Source of the DNA: Oasisia sp. SBJ-2009
Lineage: Eukaryota > Annelida > Polychaeta > Sabellida > Siboglinidae
Direction of reading: 5' to 3'
Assembly: GCA_964017155.1 (NCBI GenBank)
Contig: OZ024855.1
Coordinates: 56,613,435 to 56,677,434, forward strand
DNA length: 64,000 nt
Each line of letters opens with the position of its first letter. The stretch's first letter is position 1. The notes under the pieces were generated by a model, which saw nothing but the letters and a program-made list of their open reading frames with translations, ran no database searches and was not told the DNA's origin. Shown piece by piece: positions 1-12,837 of the stretch. Position numbers and translations under genes: made by a program.

Positions 1-3000
1 ATATTACCTTGTTATATGTTTTATTCATGAATCCAATCTCGAACCAATTTCATGCTTGTTTTAGCATAACGCCATTGGTTTATCAGTAGTCATAGCTGAA
101 TGATTACGTCAGACAACAGGTGGGCAGACAGCTAACACAATATGGTGACTTGCAAGACTCAAGCATGTTATTTCATGATAACTATGCTCCATATGAGAAT
201 ATAATTAAACTGAAACTGAAACTACTGCCAGTCTATTTAGCATGCGCCTGCAAAAATGATAAAACAGCAATTATTTGACGACCTCTGACGATGTTGGTCC
301 AACAGTGGTAACTGTGCAATAGTCTTAAGATGAAAAAATTATTTAGTTTACAGCCGACGTCAGTCGCCCCAGTAAAGTCAATGAACCTGGACAAAATGTA
401 GAGGGGACCTCAAACAAACACACTTAAGGTGGGACCTAGTTGCAAAACTGGACGCTGGACGACACATACATACTGAAAGAAGTAGAATCCCTTTTTCTTA
501 ACTATATATCAGTACAATAAGGAAGTACCCCTAGGGTAAGCATGACCTGACTGCCAAGAAAGTACGCAGTTCACAGAACTGATAGCCAAGTTATATACAA
601 TCAACATGCAAGACAAGACGCACAACTTGCAACAACACAATAAACATCCCAGTAAACATTTACAGCCTGATATGTTATCATGTTATCTACTGCCCATACA
701 ACTGATAAACTAGAATAAAATAAATAGGTGGTAGTAGGTGGTAATTTGCTTCATTGCTCAATATCTCTATTGCATTAGATATACCTGTAATCAGTGATAG
801 CTTAGTAATTTAATATTACAAATATTGTAATATAAAACACTTACGGGTACAATACAATCCACTTTGATCTCAGAAGTAAAGATAACTATTCCAAGCGTGG
901 TAATTAATAACACTACATTTTTGAAATCATGTCATAATTCTATGGCAGTGACGTGAAATAAACTTCAAAGGGAAATCTTGGTTAACTTCACATTCTAACA
1001 GTTTCCACAGTGGTCAATAATGGGTTTCTTCAATATGAATTTATTTTACAGTTTATCATTTCACCATGCAATGTGCCCTTTCCAGTTGTGAACAATACGT
1101 TAGACTTCTTTATTATTAAACACAACTTTATAAGCAGTATTAAATTAACTTTCAATTTTAATCAATACACCACAGTATACTTGAAAAATATGTTAAAGAA
1201 AAATTATGTAAAAATAATAAATTCTAATAAACAAAGTAATTATAATAAACAATTAAACATACATCTATTTAGTCAGTATTTCTGTAGTTCACAAAACGAT
1301 TTTAATGTATGATATTAGGTAGTGATATTTGCACATGACATTACACACTGGCATCCATGCTTGTTTTCAATGTGCTGTTCCGGGTTGCATGTTCATTGTG
1401 ATGAAATATGTATGGTTACCAGGAGCTTGAAACAAGTCATGACCGTCAAACATTTGCAGTAGTTAGCACTACTGAAGGTGGCAAACAGATGTAGTGTAGT
1501 GTACAATCTACAACTCTGATGACACATATGGTGAGCCATGTTTGTGCACAGTACATCTGTCTCAGCAGACGTGATTGACAAGTGACTTAATATGCATCAA
1601 GTTCAAGACATAAGCAAACCGGTTCCAGAACACTAACATTTTATAGTTTAGGTTAAACATTTTATCGTCTATCATCACTGAGGCTTGACTATAGTGTGAC
1701 ATTGGTAGAAATTAAATGACAACTGTAGAATCACCAGCCAATGCTGGATGTGCAGATACTGGCAGTTGTCATGTTGTCAGACATAGCTAAAAATGTGGCG
1801 TATGTTTGTTATGTCATGCACTCGTAATTTAATGAATACAGTATTTATAACAGAATTAAGAAGATTTTTATGATTGTATAAAAAGCAAAACCTAAGTAAA
1901 ATGTTGGACGAGGCGGTAGAATGATGTGAGTGAGCACTGAAGGCGCGATGTGACATTATGTGGGTCCGGGGTGTGGTCCTCCGGGAACTATCTTAAAAAC
2001 GACTTTTAAAATGGTGAATTCGCATGGGTGTCTTAACCTGTACTCTGGCTTAGAGACAGGAAACAAATGCATAACAATCGCAGCATGTAAACATGTTTAT
2101 AGCAAGAAATAGGGTGAGGTGGCTTTAAAAAACAACAAGGGGCTCACCACATCACTCGACACACAGCAGGGGAAACACTGGAAAGCTGTGGTAACTTTAT
2201 GGTTTGCAAGTGAAAAATCCACCACACCTATGTACTCAATGACATGTGAGGCTAAAATAAGGACAAAACGTTTCCTAGAAGCAACTTTGTCGGCCCTCAG
2301 TCAGTCAGACAGCAGTGTCTGCAGAACCACCAGCATTGACTGCCAATGTTCATTATATGAAATGAAAACTCAATATTTTTCCACACAATGCTGGCACGAT
2401 ATCACATGATATGGGTAATTACCATCGCAATCTTCCACACAATGGCAAAGCACAACCAAATATCAACAAAGTGTATCGCAATCAGTTCCACTACAGACTC
2501 TTTTATCAATTTTAAATGACAATGCACGCCGCTAATTATTAAATATAATCGATTTCCCCAATACTCGCTTAGCAAACTGCAGAGGTCGAATTTGCATCTT
2601 GATTTGTGTAATTAATGTTTGTCCTCTTGTTCTAATGGTTTACAATAACATCTAGTTTGTAAAATAAATATAAATCTACCATTTTGCAACTGTTTCCATC
2701 CATTAAATATCCCATTACATGTATATTAAATTTACATATTTTCACAAACTATTTACCACCCGTATCTTATAAAATGTATGGAAATAATTACATGAATGAT
2801 AAATGCACCCGGTACTATGGCGGATAAGCTATAAGTGTCAGATTAAGTTATCTTGATCATTTATGTCCCCACATTTTAATCGACATCAGGTGTTGCGATA
2901 TCAAGACCCTTTCAATCTTGGCATCGGCTGAAATGCTACAGTGCCAGACTATGCATAAGATCAAGCAAAGCGTTACAAAAGTAATGGAAAAGGCGCCAGG

Positions 3001-3776
3001 ATTTGTGAAAATGCCGAGCGTCAATACACCACGAAGGCAAACAATGCATATAAACAGGCCGGCCTAATCTAAGTTCATGCCCACCTGCCAACTCTCCCAC
3101 TCACACCTGTTCCCAGGTAACTCTCTCTCACAACAAACACAGCTAAATGGACCAGGTACCTGAGGTTCAGTAGGGCTATCGGTCTGGTTATGTAAATTCA
3201 CATGACTATGAACAAAATGTTGTGGTATATTTCCAATGTAAATGTTGTAATTGGACTTGTAAATGGTTGCTGTATGTGTAACAGTACCAGCAATTACACT
3301 GTACAAACAATTACATCTTGTTTACAATAAGTTAATGCTTGGTCTCATTTGAAGACGTACTATGTCAATCTATGCATAAACATCAATGAGATCATTACAC
3401 CGAACTAACAATTTTTATCATGTACACAGCCTACACAAAATATATTCTATTTCTCTAATGCACTTGTCACAGAAATAAAATCAGCCTGACACATTTTTGC
3501 AATAAACTGTTCATCTCACTATCAGTTTTGTAATTACTTCATACAACACAAATGTAACTGTAATTGGTTTTTACTGTTTGGAATTAATATGAGAAGTAAT
3601 CGTGTCTGATTTTGTGAGGTATACATTATCAGTGGAAATATTGACTACATGTTTATGATGATGGCCCAAAATACATCATTTTAACATGAATTTCAAATGG
3701 ACCGTCAACTCATGTGGTAGTACAGCACTGTACTACTTCTCTCACTTTCTCTCGTGACTGCTACGACATCTCACTT
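1..3776. other. AT-rich non-coding sequence, presumed intron of the doublecortin gene or intergenic
   Basis: Only short, unconserved open frames. I looked on the minus strand for further doublecortin exons following phase 0 and found none I can support. Confidence 0.5.
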
Positions 3777-4129
3777 CCCAGCAAACAAAGAACCATTTCT
3801 GAACCAGTTGGCATGTGTAATCCTGGTTCATAATTGGTACTGCTCCACCAGTACGTGTTTTCATGTGTATTCACGTGAATACACGTGTTCTGCCTGTTGT
3901 CATGAGTTTTGAATGACTTTGACACGGGTTGTACTGGGACAGATCTGGTACGGTTTCACTGGTACGTGCAAAACTGGTACGTCATGTGAAAAACTGGTGA
4001 TTTCACGGTATACACGTGTCAACAGACCAATTTTTTTCACAGAATCCGGTGAATTCACGTGAATTGAGCCAGCTGAACTCGTGAATTCACTTACAGAACA
4101 CGTGAAATCACGGGTCATTGTTTGCTGGG
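3777..4129. mobile_element. MITE-like element with CCCAGCAAACA inverted ends
   Basis: Ends are CCCAGCAAACA (3,777-3,787) and TGTTTGCTGGG (4,119-4,129), an 11-bp perfect terminal inverted repeat. The interior is packed with imperfect inverted copies of TTCACGTGAATTCACGTGA-type sequence. There is no coding capacity; the open frame inside is incidental. No clear target duplication. Confidence 0.6.
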
Positions 4130-4618
4130 TTGGCTTAAACTGTATAACTCCTCATTAGATTAGGGAAAGTACAGTACTCCATTATCTGAGTCTGAATCTA
4201 CTTGTACACCTGTTCACAAGTTTCCCTTTCACTACATCTTTGGTTCTGAATTTAGGGTAACGCACATGTTTCTAGAATCTTTCAACAGACAAGATCATAA
4301 TAACTTTGTGTTTTATATGTGGATGCCAGTCACATGGTCCGTGGAGTTGGCGTGGACATGCCATTTGCTCTTCTGAATATCTAAACAGACCTACAGTGTA
4401 TCGTAATCTGAAACTGAAGAAAATGTTGTGCTATGATTATCATACATCCAATGCTATGACAACAATATCACGTAACAGAACTGCCTGGCGAGAGGCTACA
4501 GTCACCAGTGGTCGCATTTCATCAGCAGACAGAAACTTCTGACACCTCAAGAAACAAGCAAAGCTGCAGAAGCCTAGACTTCTTCTGAGGAGAAACCCAA
4601 GAGGAATGTGCCACTTAC

Positions 4619-4682
4619 TTCAGTGATTCTTGGCGTAGAGTTCTTGTTACTCGGCCATAGGCGTTCTTCCAATTGGAGGTAC
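4619..4682 (-). CDS. Doublecortin-domain gene, probable coding exon 2
   Basis: Acceptor CTGTGCGCCTGCAG before 4,682 and donor GTAAGT after 4,619. Its first base completes the AA left by exon 1 to AAG (Lys), and the next codon is Tyr, giving FKQLK-YLQLEERLWPS. Doublecortin domains normally end with F-K-x-L-x-Y-L, so the junction is what the family predicts. The exon has 21 further codons ending RITE in phase 0. It implies a 13.2-kb intron 1. I found no convincing exon 3 between 1 and 4,618; the rest of the gene is probably beyond the window. Confidence 0.62.
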
Positions 4683-6651
4683 CTGCAGGCGCACAGAAGA
4701 CACATCAAACAGGTGACTACACATCCTACCTTGGGGGTTGTCTCAAATACTGATACAAAACATAATTAAGGGGTCTGGGGATGACTCAAAACATGGTGTT
4801 ATTTCGGTGAAGCAGAGGAGGAACAGATAATGTGATAAGATCAGTTGTATTGCCACATGTAACAATGATACAGTGAGGAACAGCATCATGGCTACTGGAA
4901 ATGTAAGCAGTATAAAAGAGCAGATGTCTAGCCTTTATGTACTGTGGGGACCCAGGGAGAAGAGTTTTGCTGCAACCCCTGAACACAAAAATCTAATACT
5001 TTGAACATTTTGCAGTAAGTCCGACTAATATAAAAAATATTTGCGACCACCACCACATTTGGAGTAACATGTTGTTGGTACACTACGTACAGTTTTGGAT
5101 AAATAAATTACGCAGAATGAGATTAAACCACACGCAGTGTTTGATAACACAATGTAGACAGACCACTTCTATTTCTCACCTGTCTGCCCACGCATAACAT
5201 CATAATAACCGAGCAGTGTGCATTAGTACATGTTCCACTCAAAAGGTGGTATCATTGTTGCAATATATTTTCCCATCGCTACACAGTGACAATCACACTA
5301 TCATTGCCCAATATGAAATGGTGGATTTGCTTCACTTAAACGGACCACATAAAAAGCATAACACCGAAGCATGTTGTATAGACTTAAGCCCACTGAACAT
5401 GCACCTCAATCATAAACAAGATGTGTCTCTACATGAAGGCCACTGGCACATTACTTATAAAAACAACAGGCATCTATATTCTGTGTTATGATTTGTGATA
5501 GTGTTGAAGGCCTTCCACAGTTGTGGCTGAAATAACTAGGGTGGCTTGAGTCTGAAAGATCACAGAAAAAAGGCGAAGAGTGGCAGACATTATGACTACA
5601 GTCATGGAAACTGGATATTGTCATTGTCACACAACAATATTCTCCAATTACAAAATTTCTCCAATTACATGTTTAAAGGGAATGACTTCGTAAAAATAAT
5701 ATTAATCAAAACATGTGTCACTAAAATGGTTTTTTATACTTATACTGTAATATTTGTTATTTATTCATTATTTAAAGTATAATACACAACGCTGTGTCAT
5801 GATAAGACTCAACAGGTATTTGCAGAAAACCTTTTTATGTTTAAATACAACCAGGTAGTTCTATGTGGTGCCCTTATAACCTAATTTGACAATATACAAT
5901 TACATGTTTAACCGAACAATAAAGTTTATTAACCTAGGATAAGAGTTACCAGCCTATAATTTAACATTATCGTCATCAGAAGCAACACATAAAAAAGAGC
6001 TGATATTAAATACACCTGTACTACTCTCATATCTGGTGTATATAGTTGATGGGCAATCACGGCTCCAAGCACTATCCCGGTGAATCAAAGCGAACCACAG
6101 GACACACTACAGGTGAAATAGTTTCTGAATCAGTCAACCATAACAGTTAGATCATGCACGTCACACAATGCTTTTAATTATCCATCAGAATGTCCACTAC
6201 TAATTAGAGCGTAACAACAGGCCTAAACTACGCTGGTGGTTTCTAATGGAGACAGGATTACCAGATCGACAGCGGGCACCACATACATATTTTATGGGGA
6301 AACAATTAAGGATGGCATGTGGACTACGTGCAATATACAATATGCGGAACAGGGCCAAGGTGTGGTAAATTAAATCAGAGCACGTTGCCAAAAGTATGCA
6401 CTATGCATACACACACACATGAGTATTTATGCATTTGTACCTTCACATACATAGTATGTACAGATTTGTTTGTCTGTACATGTCATCAGAGGATACTATA
6501 TGATTAAGTCTTTGATGCATGTGTCATTTAATAATTTGATGCATACCTGGTATGTCATTTATTAACACATTAATTTTATATTATTACTTTCTTATTAGTA
6601 GTGTTGAAGGTCAACACCGCCCATCAAATTACGTTTAGTAACATAGATGTA

Positions 6652-6655
<4 letters not shown>

Positions 6656-6721
<66 letters not shown>

Positions 6722-6747
6722 ATATATACACCCTGTATATATATATA
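6656..6747. repeat. AT microsatellite
   Basis: (TA)n with a few CA interruptions. The short open frame of alternating Tyr/Ile across it is not a gene. Confidence 0.95.
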
Positions 6748-6869
6748 AGCACTTTCACCTGATGTCCTGACATAATTGTTGTTCAATTCAACACCATCCT
6801 GACTTCTCTGGGAAGAATGCAGCGATACTGCAACTGATCCTCTACTGCCTATAGCCAGGTACTAATTCA

Positions 6870-6990
6870 TTAAAGCTGAGTGAACTGGAGCAACACAGAG
6901 TAACTAAACTTGCCCAAAGTTCAACGTGCAGCAGCATAGATTTCGACCCTAGGATCTCTTGACCGAGTCTGCAATGGTGCAGCCACTGCA
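6870..6990. repeat. Dispersed SINE/MITE-like fragment
   Basis: Contains GTGAACTGGAGCAACACAG, CTTGCCCAAAG and a TTCGACCCTAGGATCTCTTGA-like tail (split here by variation), typical of a short repeat widespread in invertebrate genomes. A second diverged piece at 40,262-40,350 shares AGTGAACTGGAGCAA and the preceding TAGCCAGGT. Confidence 0.5.
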
Positions 6991-8793
6991 GTCCACTGGA
7001 CGACTGCCAGTAATAGAATGAATACTTGTCATTTTAATCATTCTTTCTATCGGAGTATCCCAATGTGAAATCGGGGCCTCACTGACAAATTTACAGACAC
7101 TAGGTGTGAGACAGAGATCGTTAATTTAAGGTCATAACCGTGCGTGTCAATGACGTCGTATGTGAGGTCTACAACGGACACAGAGGTGCATTTAATTGGG
7201 TGCATTTGTATGTAAAGATCTCCAACAAGTCAACTACACTTGGTCGCTGTCGAAAATAGACCTGCTACAAGTTGCACACAGACACCACACAGCCAATTAC
7301 ACACAGACCGTCAGAGGCTGCAGGACTGAGGCAGAGATCAATATGTCCAGAATCTCCGGCTGACCTGACATGGCTGACCTTACATCTCAGGCTGAACGTC
7401 TCCTATAGACCCACACAGCATCAGTTCCAATGATCTTTTTCTAATCCTTCTTTTTCTTCACATTTTCTCCCTCAGCTTCTTAAGTTAATCCTTACTATTT
7501 ATCTTTTCTCCCCCCCCCCCTTTTTGTTTTGTTCTTCTTCTCCTCCTCTGTCTGATTCACTGTGTGCCACAAGAATATATGGTCAAGATATTTCTGACTT
7601 TGCTATCTAATTTACTTTCTCTAATTAAAGAGTCCACTACACATAACATGTTTGCTCTGTGTGTGACATCTCTCTCCCCTGAGCCAGGTTAGTTAGCAAC
7701 CTTCAATGGTCCAATCAGCTAGAGACAACATAATGGTTGGTCACCAGGTCTTTATGCAGGAATCACATTTTTGCAAGTCCAATCATTTCTTGGTACACAT
7801 CTGAATCTGAAGTTTTTTTCTGAATACACATACTTGACATGTATATATAGTCCAGAAATGCAAAAATGTATCCACACATGCACAAATATGACACCCATTT
7901 TCAAACCTTATTAATATAATTAAAATAAGCATTTTGTTTGTCAAAGGTTTACAAGACATTTTTACCTATCTAAAATGGACTTTACCCATCCAAATTACGG
8001 TCTCTTGGGTCTCTAGATGAAGCAATATTGGTCAAGAAACTCTATTTAATGTTACCACTACCCTGTTATTGCCAAAACTACACCAAATCTTCAGCATGAA
8101 AAGAACTACCGGGTACACCAGTGTCAATCACTCCACAAAGTAGCACGTTGGCACACGACTGTAAGCTACACCGACACTAATGTGTTGATTAGGTGTGTTG
8201 TAACATGTATTTTAACACCAACTTAATTAAGCACATGTTATGTAAACTGTCATCAACTTGGCTAAAATCAACCTTGACGACTGAATATGTATGTTCAGTT
8301 AGTGGGAGACGAAATGAAGCCCTCATGTATATAGCCATGGACAAGCGGAACTTCCGCCTATTCAAGGCATGCTAAAGTGTTAATTCAATGCTTAGCTGAG
8401 CGGGTCAAAAGCCAAGTGCTCCACAGTGTATTAGAGTCGTTTATCACGAGTCCTGATCATGTTGCGTGGCGTGTACGTGTTCTAGCACGAACTGCTTGTA
8501 TGCAATGAATCTTAACTAACTAATTAAAACCTCGACCATGCCTCACTTTGCACTGGAGCAGAAAGAACTGTGCCAACACTAACAGTGTGCACAGATTAAT
8601 GTCCCATTTTGGCTCGAATATCTCCCGATATTAATACTAAATCAATTTATATGTATATTCGCTTCACTGGCTAGACCAGTGTCAAATATTCTGTTGATTT
8701 GACATCATACCTTGGGCTGGAGTTGACCTAAGACATCAACATATTCTTCTGGTGTTGGTATGTCACATCTCAGACTTCATGCATCATTTTGAT

Positions 8794-8795
<2 letters not shown>

Positions 8796-8841
<46 letters not shown>

Positions 8842-8868
8842 AATATATATATTATATATATATATATC
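8796..8868. repeat. AT microsatellite
   Basis: (TA)n with AAT interruptions, about 120 bp before the 22-bp minisatellite. Confidence 0.95.
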
Positions 8869-8986
8869 GGATAATATATAATCCACTTCTGGGCTGGTGA
8901 CCAGATTTACCAGTAGTAATGGGTAATTTCTGAGTAGTACTGACTGGAAAGGTATTATGACTGGATGACCGGAGAAAGGTTGTAAA

Positions 8987-9699
8987 GACTGGACACCAAT
9001 AGTGTAATAACTGGACACCAAGAGTGTAATAACTGGACACCAAGAGTGTAATAACTGGACACCAAGAGTGTAATGACTGGACACCAAGAGTGTAATAACT
9101 GGACACCAAGAGTGTAATGACTGGACACCAAGAGTGTAATGACTGGACACCAAGAGTGTAATGATTGGACACAGGTTGTAAAGAGTAATAACTGGACACC
9201 AAGAAGTGTAATAACTGGACACCAAGAGTGTAATGATTGGACACAGGTTGTAAAGAGTGTAATAACTGGACACCAAGAGTGTAATAACTGGACACCAAGA
9301 ATGTAATGACTGGACACCAATAGTGTAATGATTGGGCACAGGTTGTAAAGACTGGACACCAAGAGTGTAATAACTGGACACCAAGAGTGTAATGACTGGA
9401 CACCAAGAGTGTAATGATTGGACACAGGTTGTAAAGACTGGACACCAAGAGTGTAATAACTGGACATCAAGAGTGTAATAACTGGACACCAATAGTGTAA
9501 TAACTGGACACCAAGAGTGTAATAACTGGACATCAAGAGTGTAATAACTGGACACCAAGACTGTAATAACTGGACATCAAGAGTGTAATAACTGGACACC
9601 AATAGTGTAATAACTGGACACCAATAGTGTAATAACTGGATACAGGGTGAAATGATTGGATACAGGGTGTAATGACTGGATACAGGGTGTAATGACTGA
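8987..9699. repeat. 22-bp minisatellite
   Basis: About 30 tandem copies of a 22-bp unit (ACTGGACACCAAGAGTGTAAT and variants, some with ACAGGTTGTAAAG). As 22 is not a multiple of 3 and the unit lacks minus-strand stops, all three minus frames stay open for 200-260 codons. These are not genes. Confidence 0.95.
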
Positions 9700-10412
9700 G
9701 ATAAGGTCACTGTCAGTTTGTGCAATCTTATCATGACCCTCACATCACACAGACCACTGTAACATTACATCTGAGACTGATATAAGGTCACTGTCAGTTT
9801 GTGCAATCTTATCAAGACCCTCACATCACACAGACCACTGTAACATTACATCTGAGACTGAGATAAGGTCACTGTCAGTTTGTGCAATCTTATCACGACC
9901 CTCACATCACACAGACCACTGTAACATTACATCTGAGACTGAGATAAGGTCACCGTCAGTTTGTGCAATCTTATCACGACCCTCACATCACACAGACCAC
10001 TGTAACATTACATCTGATACTGATATAAGGTCACTGTCAGTTTGTGCAATCTTATCATGACCCTCACATCACACAGACCACTGTAACATTACATCTGAGA
10101 CTGAGATAAGGTCACTGTCAGTTTGTGCAATCTTATCACGACCCTCACATCACACAGACCACTGTAACATTACATCTGAGACTGAGATAAGGTCACTGTC
10201 AGTTTGTGCAATCTTATCACGACCCTCACATCACACAGACCACTGTAACATTACATCTGAGACTGAGATAAGGTCACTGTCAGTTTGTGCAATCTTATCA
10301 CGACCCTCACATCACACAGACCACTGTAACATTACAACTGAGACTGAGATAAGGTCACTGTCAGTTTGTGCAATCTTATCACGACCCTCACATCACACAG
10401 ACCACTGTAAGT
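9700..10412. repeat. 81-bp satellite-like tandem array
   Basis: Nine copies at exact 81-bp spacing (ATAAGGTCACTGTCAG at 9,701, 9,782, 9,863, 9,944, 10,025, 10,106, 10,187, 10,268 and 10,349). Copies are nearly identical, differing at a few positions, so the array is young or homogenised. It directly abuts the 22-bp array. Confidence 0.95.
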
Positions 10413-11375
10413 GTAACATTACGTGGCCACCCACTCCTAACTGCGAAGGTGTTGAACCAGTGATTAATATTCAACATAAAATTGACTCGACACACTTGAC
10501 TCTGTGAATGCACACAAACAGAAACGCGCTGTTGGCAAAACACGCACTGGCCGAACACATGTCGTAGTGACGGGACGATCCGCGTATCGTACCGCCAACA
10601 ATCAATAGCAAACTGTGCTAAGTCCTGAGTAAACAGCAGTGTCTATATCTTAGTTGGTTCGGTGCCGAGTCAATATTTGGCGAGTTGGTCGCTAGATACT
10701 CGCTACACCTCTGCCTGCTGCACGGCCTGCGTGGTAGCAACCACAACCACACCCACGGTTGTGAACGTGGACCCACGCTACTTTTTAGAAGCCGTTCTGC
10801 TGGTGAGCTTAACTGACGCACAGCATACATAGACACCGGTCCAATGCTGCTGCAGGAAGACAAAGCACACAGACGGAAAGATAATACCACAAATCCCTCT
10901 GGCTGGAATCTATAATTATCTTGTTCGCATGCACGACACACCACCATCATATTAAACTGAGCAGACGAGCGAGAGAATACATAGCAACACGGACGTAGTT
11001 GGCACGGCACCAGGTCAACAAGCTAACCGGACCACTGTTAATGATCTTACTGCCTTGCTGTTTATGAAGTCAAGAAGCCAGAAGCCATTAGCAACATGCT
11101 TGGTGAATGGATCCGGTGATATGTGCTGTTTAGGATAATCAGCATGCATCAAACTATCAGTTGATATATCAGATTCACAACTCGATGGATGAAAGGGGAT
11201 GACATTTAATAGCACTTTCAAGTCACCGTCATGAGCAGAAATCAGGCAGGAAATGAGAAGCATGTAATATATTAGGTGGCTAGTTTGATCTTAGATTCAG
11301 CCTGCAAGATGAACAGACAAGGTCATTTGGTCTCAGTTCTTGTGTGTACATAATGGTGTACAGACAGGTCTACAC

Positions 11376-11377
<2 letters not shown>

Positions 11378-11432
<55 letters not shown>

Positions 11433-11440
11433 TATATATA

Positions 11441-11471
<31 letters not shown>
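11378..11471. repeat. AT microsatellite with internal TG run
   Basis: (TA)n, then TGTGTGTG, then (TA)n. Open frames across it are low-complexity artefacts. Confidence 0.95.
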
Positions 11472-11670
11472 GACCTCATCTTTTCTATTACTTGGAATCA
11501 TCCTCCCAATCAAAGGCTTTTACTATTACCTGGTATTACAGGTAGTTCACTGACCGGTTGTACTTTGTACTACTTGCTCCCATGATTTTGTGAACCCAGA
11601 CAAACTTGCAGCGAAATCGTTATAAGTAACACACTTCTTGTCAATTTTGACTTCAAACTGTGCTTTACAG

Positions 11671-11682
11671 TTATATACTATA

Positions 11683-11738
<56 letters not shown>
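11671..11738. repeat. AT microsatellite
   Basis: TATACTATATAC followed by (TA)n. Confidence 0.95.
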
Positions 11739-12837
11739 TACATAATTATAGCAATTCCAGCAACTTAGTTACTTCTGCTTGCTTTCGTCTTAGCAGGTGC
11801 TTGCAATTTGTTTACAATCACATGTACATCGTGTATATTTAAAAGGATTTTGTGTGAGTTGGATGAATTCTGTACTTCCTGTGATAATCAATGACAAGGC
11901 GACTGCTACTTCTGCAAGCATGCATACAGCAAGTGGAGTTCAATCGGACTCACATAAGTGCAGCGTAATCAAAACTGTATCGCAAAATTACCACCTGCTT
12001 TCAAAGGGCTCGAATGGCCGCAACATGCCTTCAAATTAATTTCTAGAAGACGCAATGCCAACAGTCATTAATGCACATCGCAAATGGCCTACTACGCACA
12101 ACTGCCATGAGTGTGTGGGAGAATCTAGAGCAAGTAGAGAACGGCACGCATTGTCGTAAGAAGCAATCACACTCTTGCCACCAGTGACATAATCTTGGAC
12201 CCTTGAACAAGTTCCCACCCACATTAAGGAGGTGGACAAGGGCAGAGGATGTTTACTGAACAGCAAAGATTACATTATTAGCGCGGCACGAGCACTTCAA
12301 CTTGTTTGTGAGTTGCATCGAAGGGAACAATTAATTTGATGAGGATGAAGCAATCAGCCATTTCATTACACAATGCAGCCCAAACATGACATATTGTCGT
12401 TACTCATCCTAATTGTGTTTATCCTTGTCCCAAGCTGTTTACAGCTGGTCTGCTGAAACCCCAGACTGAACCGGAAGACATGGGTTTTCAGAGGTAACAC
12501 TTAATTTTTATTTGTGTTCAAAAATGTATTACAATTACGATACAAACAATAACATGTTGGTAATGGATTAAAAAGTCTATTTACCATGCTACACATTGGG
12601 TCAGCTGGGTCAATCAATTCACAGGTGGAATGAGTAAAATATTTGCAATGTTTTATGAGGAGAGATTACATGTACAGATCTTTAATAATCAATACTTTGT
12701 AATATTTCATCTCACAATCAATGTCACCTCCAGGGAAGGCTTGCTGCAGTGGTTATTATTACTCAGGGTAAATATCTGACAAGGGACACCCACCCAAAAC
12801 GGTGTCGCTAAGACTCAACATTTTCAATGCATTGAAC

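Noticed and set aside
3064..3306. 80-codon minus-strand frame with a small AG...GT-bounded segment
   Set aside because: Composition is not protein-like and there is no doublecortin or other domain pattern.
8770..9743. Three overlapping 200-262-codon minus-strand open frames
   Set aside because: They are one 22-bp repeat read in three frames; the products are repeats of the same peptide.
9700..10412. Regularly spaced 81-bp repeats as a CRISPR-like array
   Set aside because: The whole unit repeats without unique spacers, and the context is a eukaryotic intron.
10618..11010. 130-codon minus-strand frame
   Set aside because: Low-quality Ser/Arg/Cys-rich composition, no domain, lies within the doublecortin intron.
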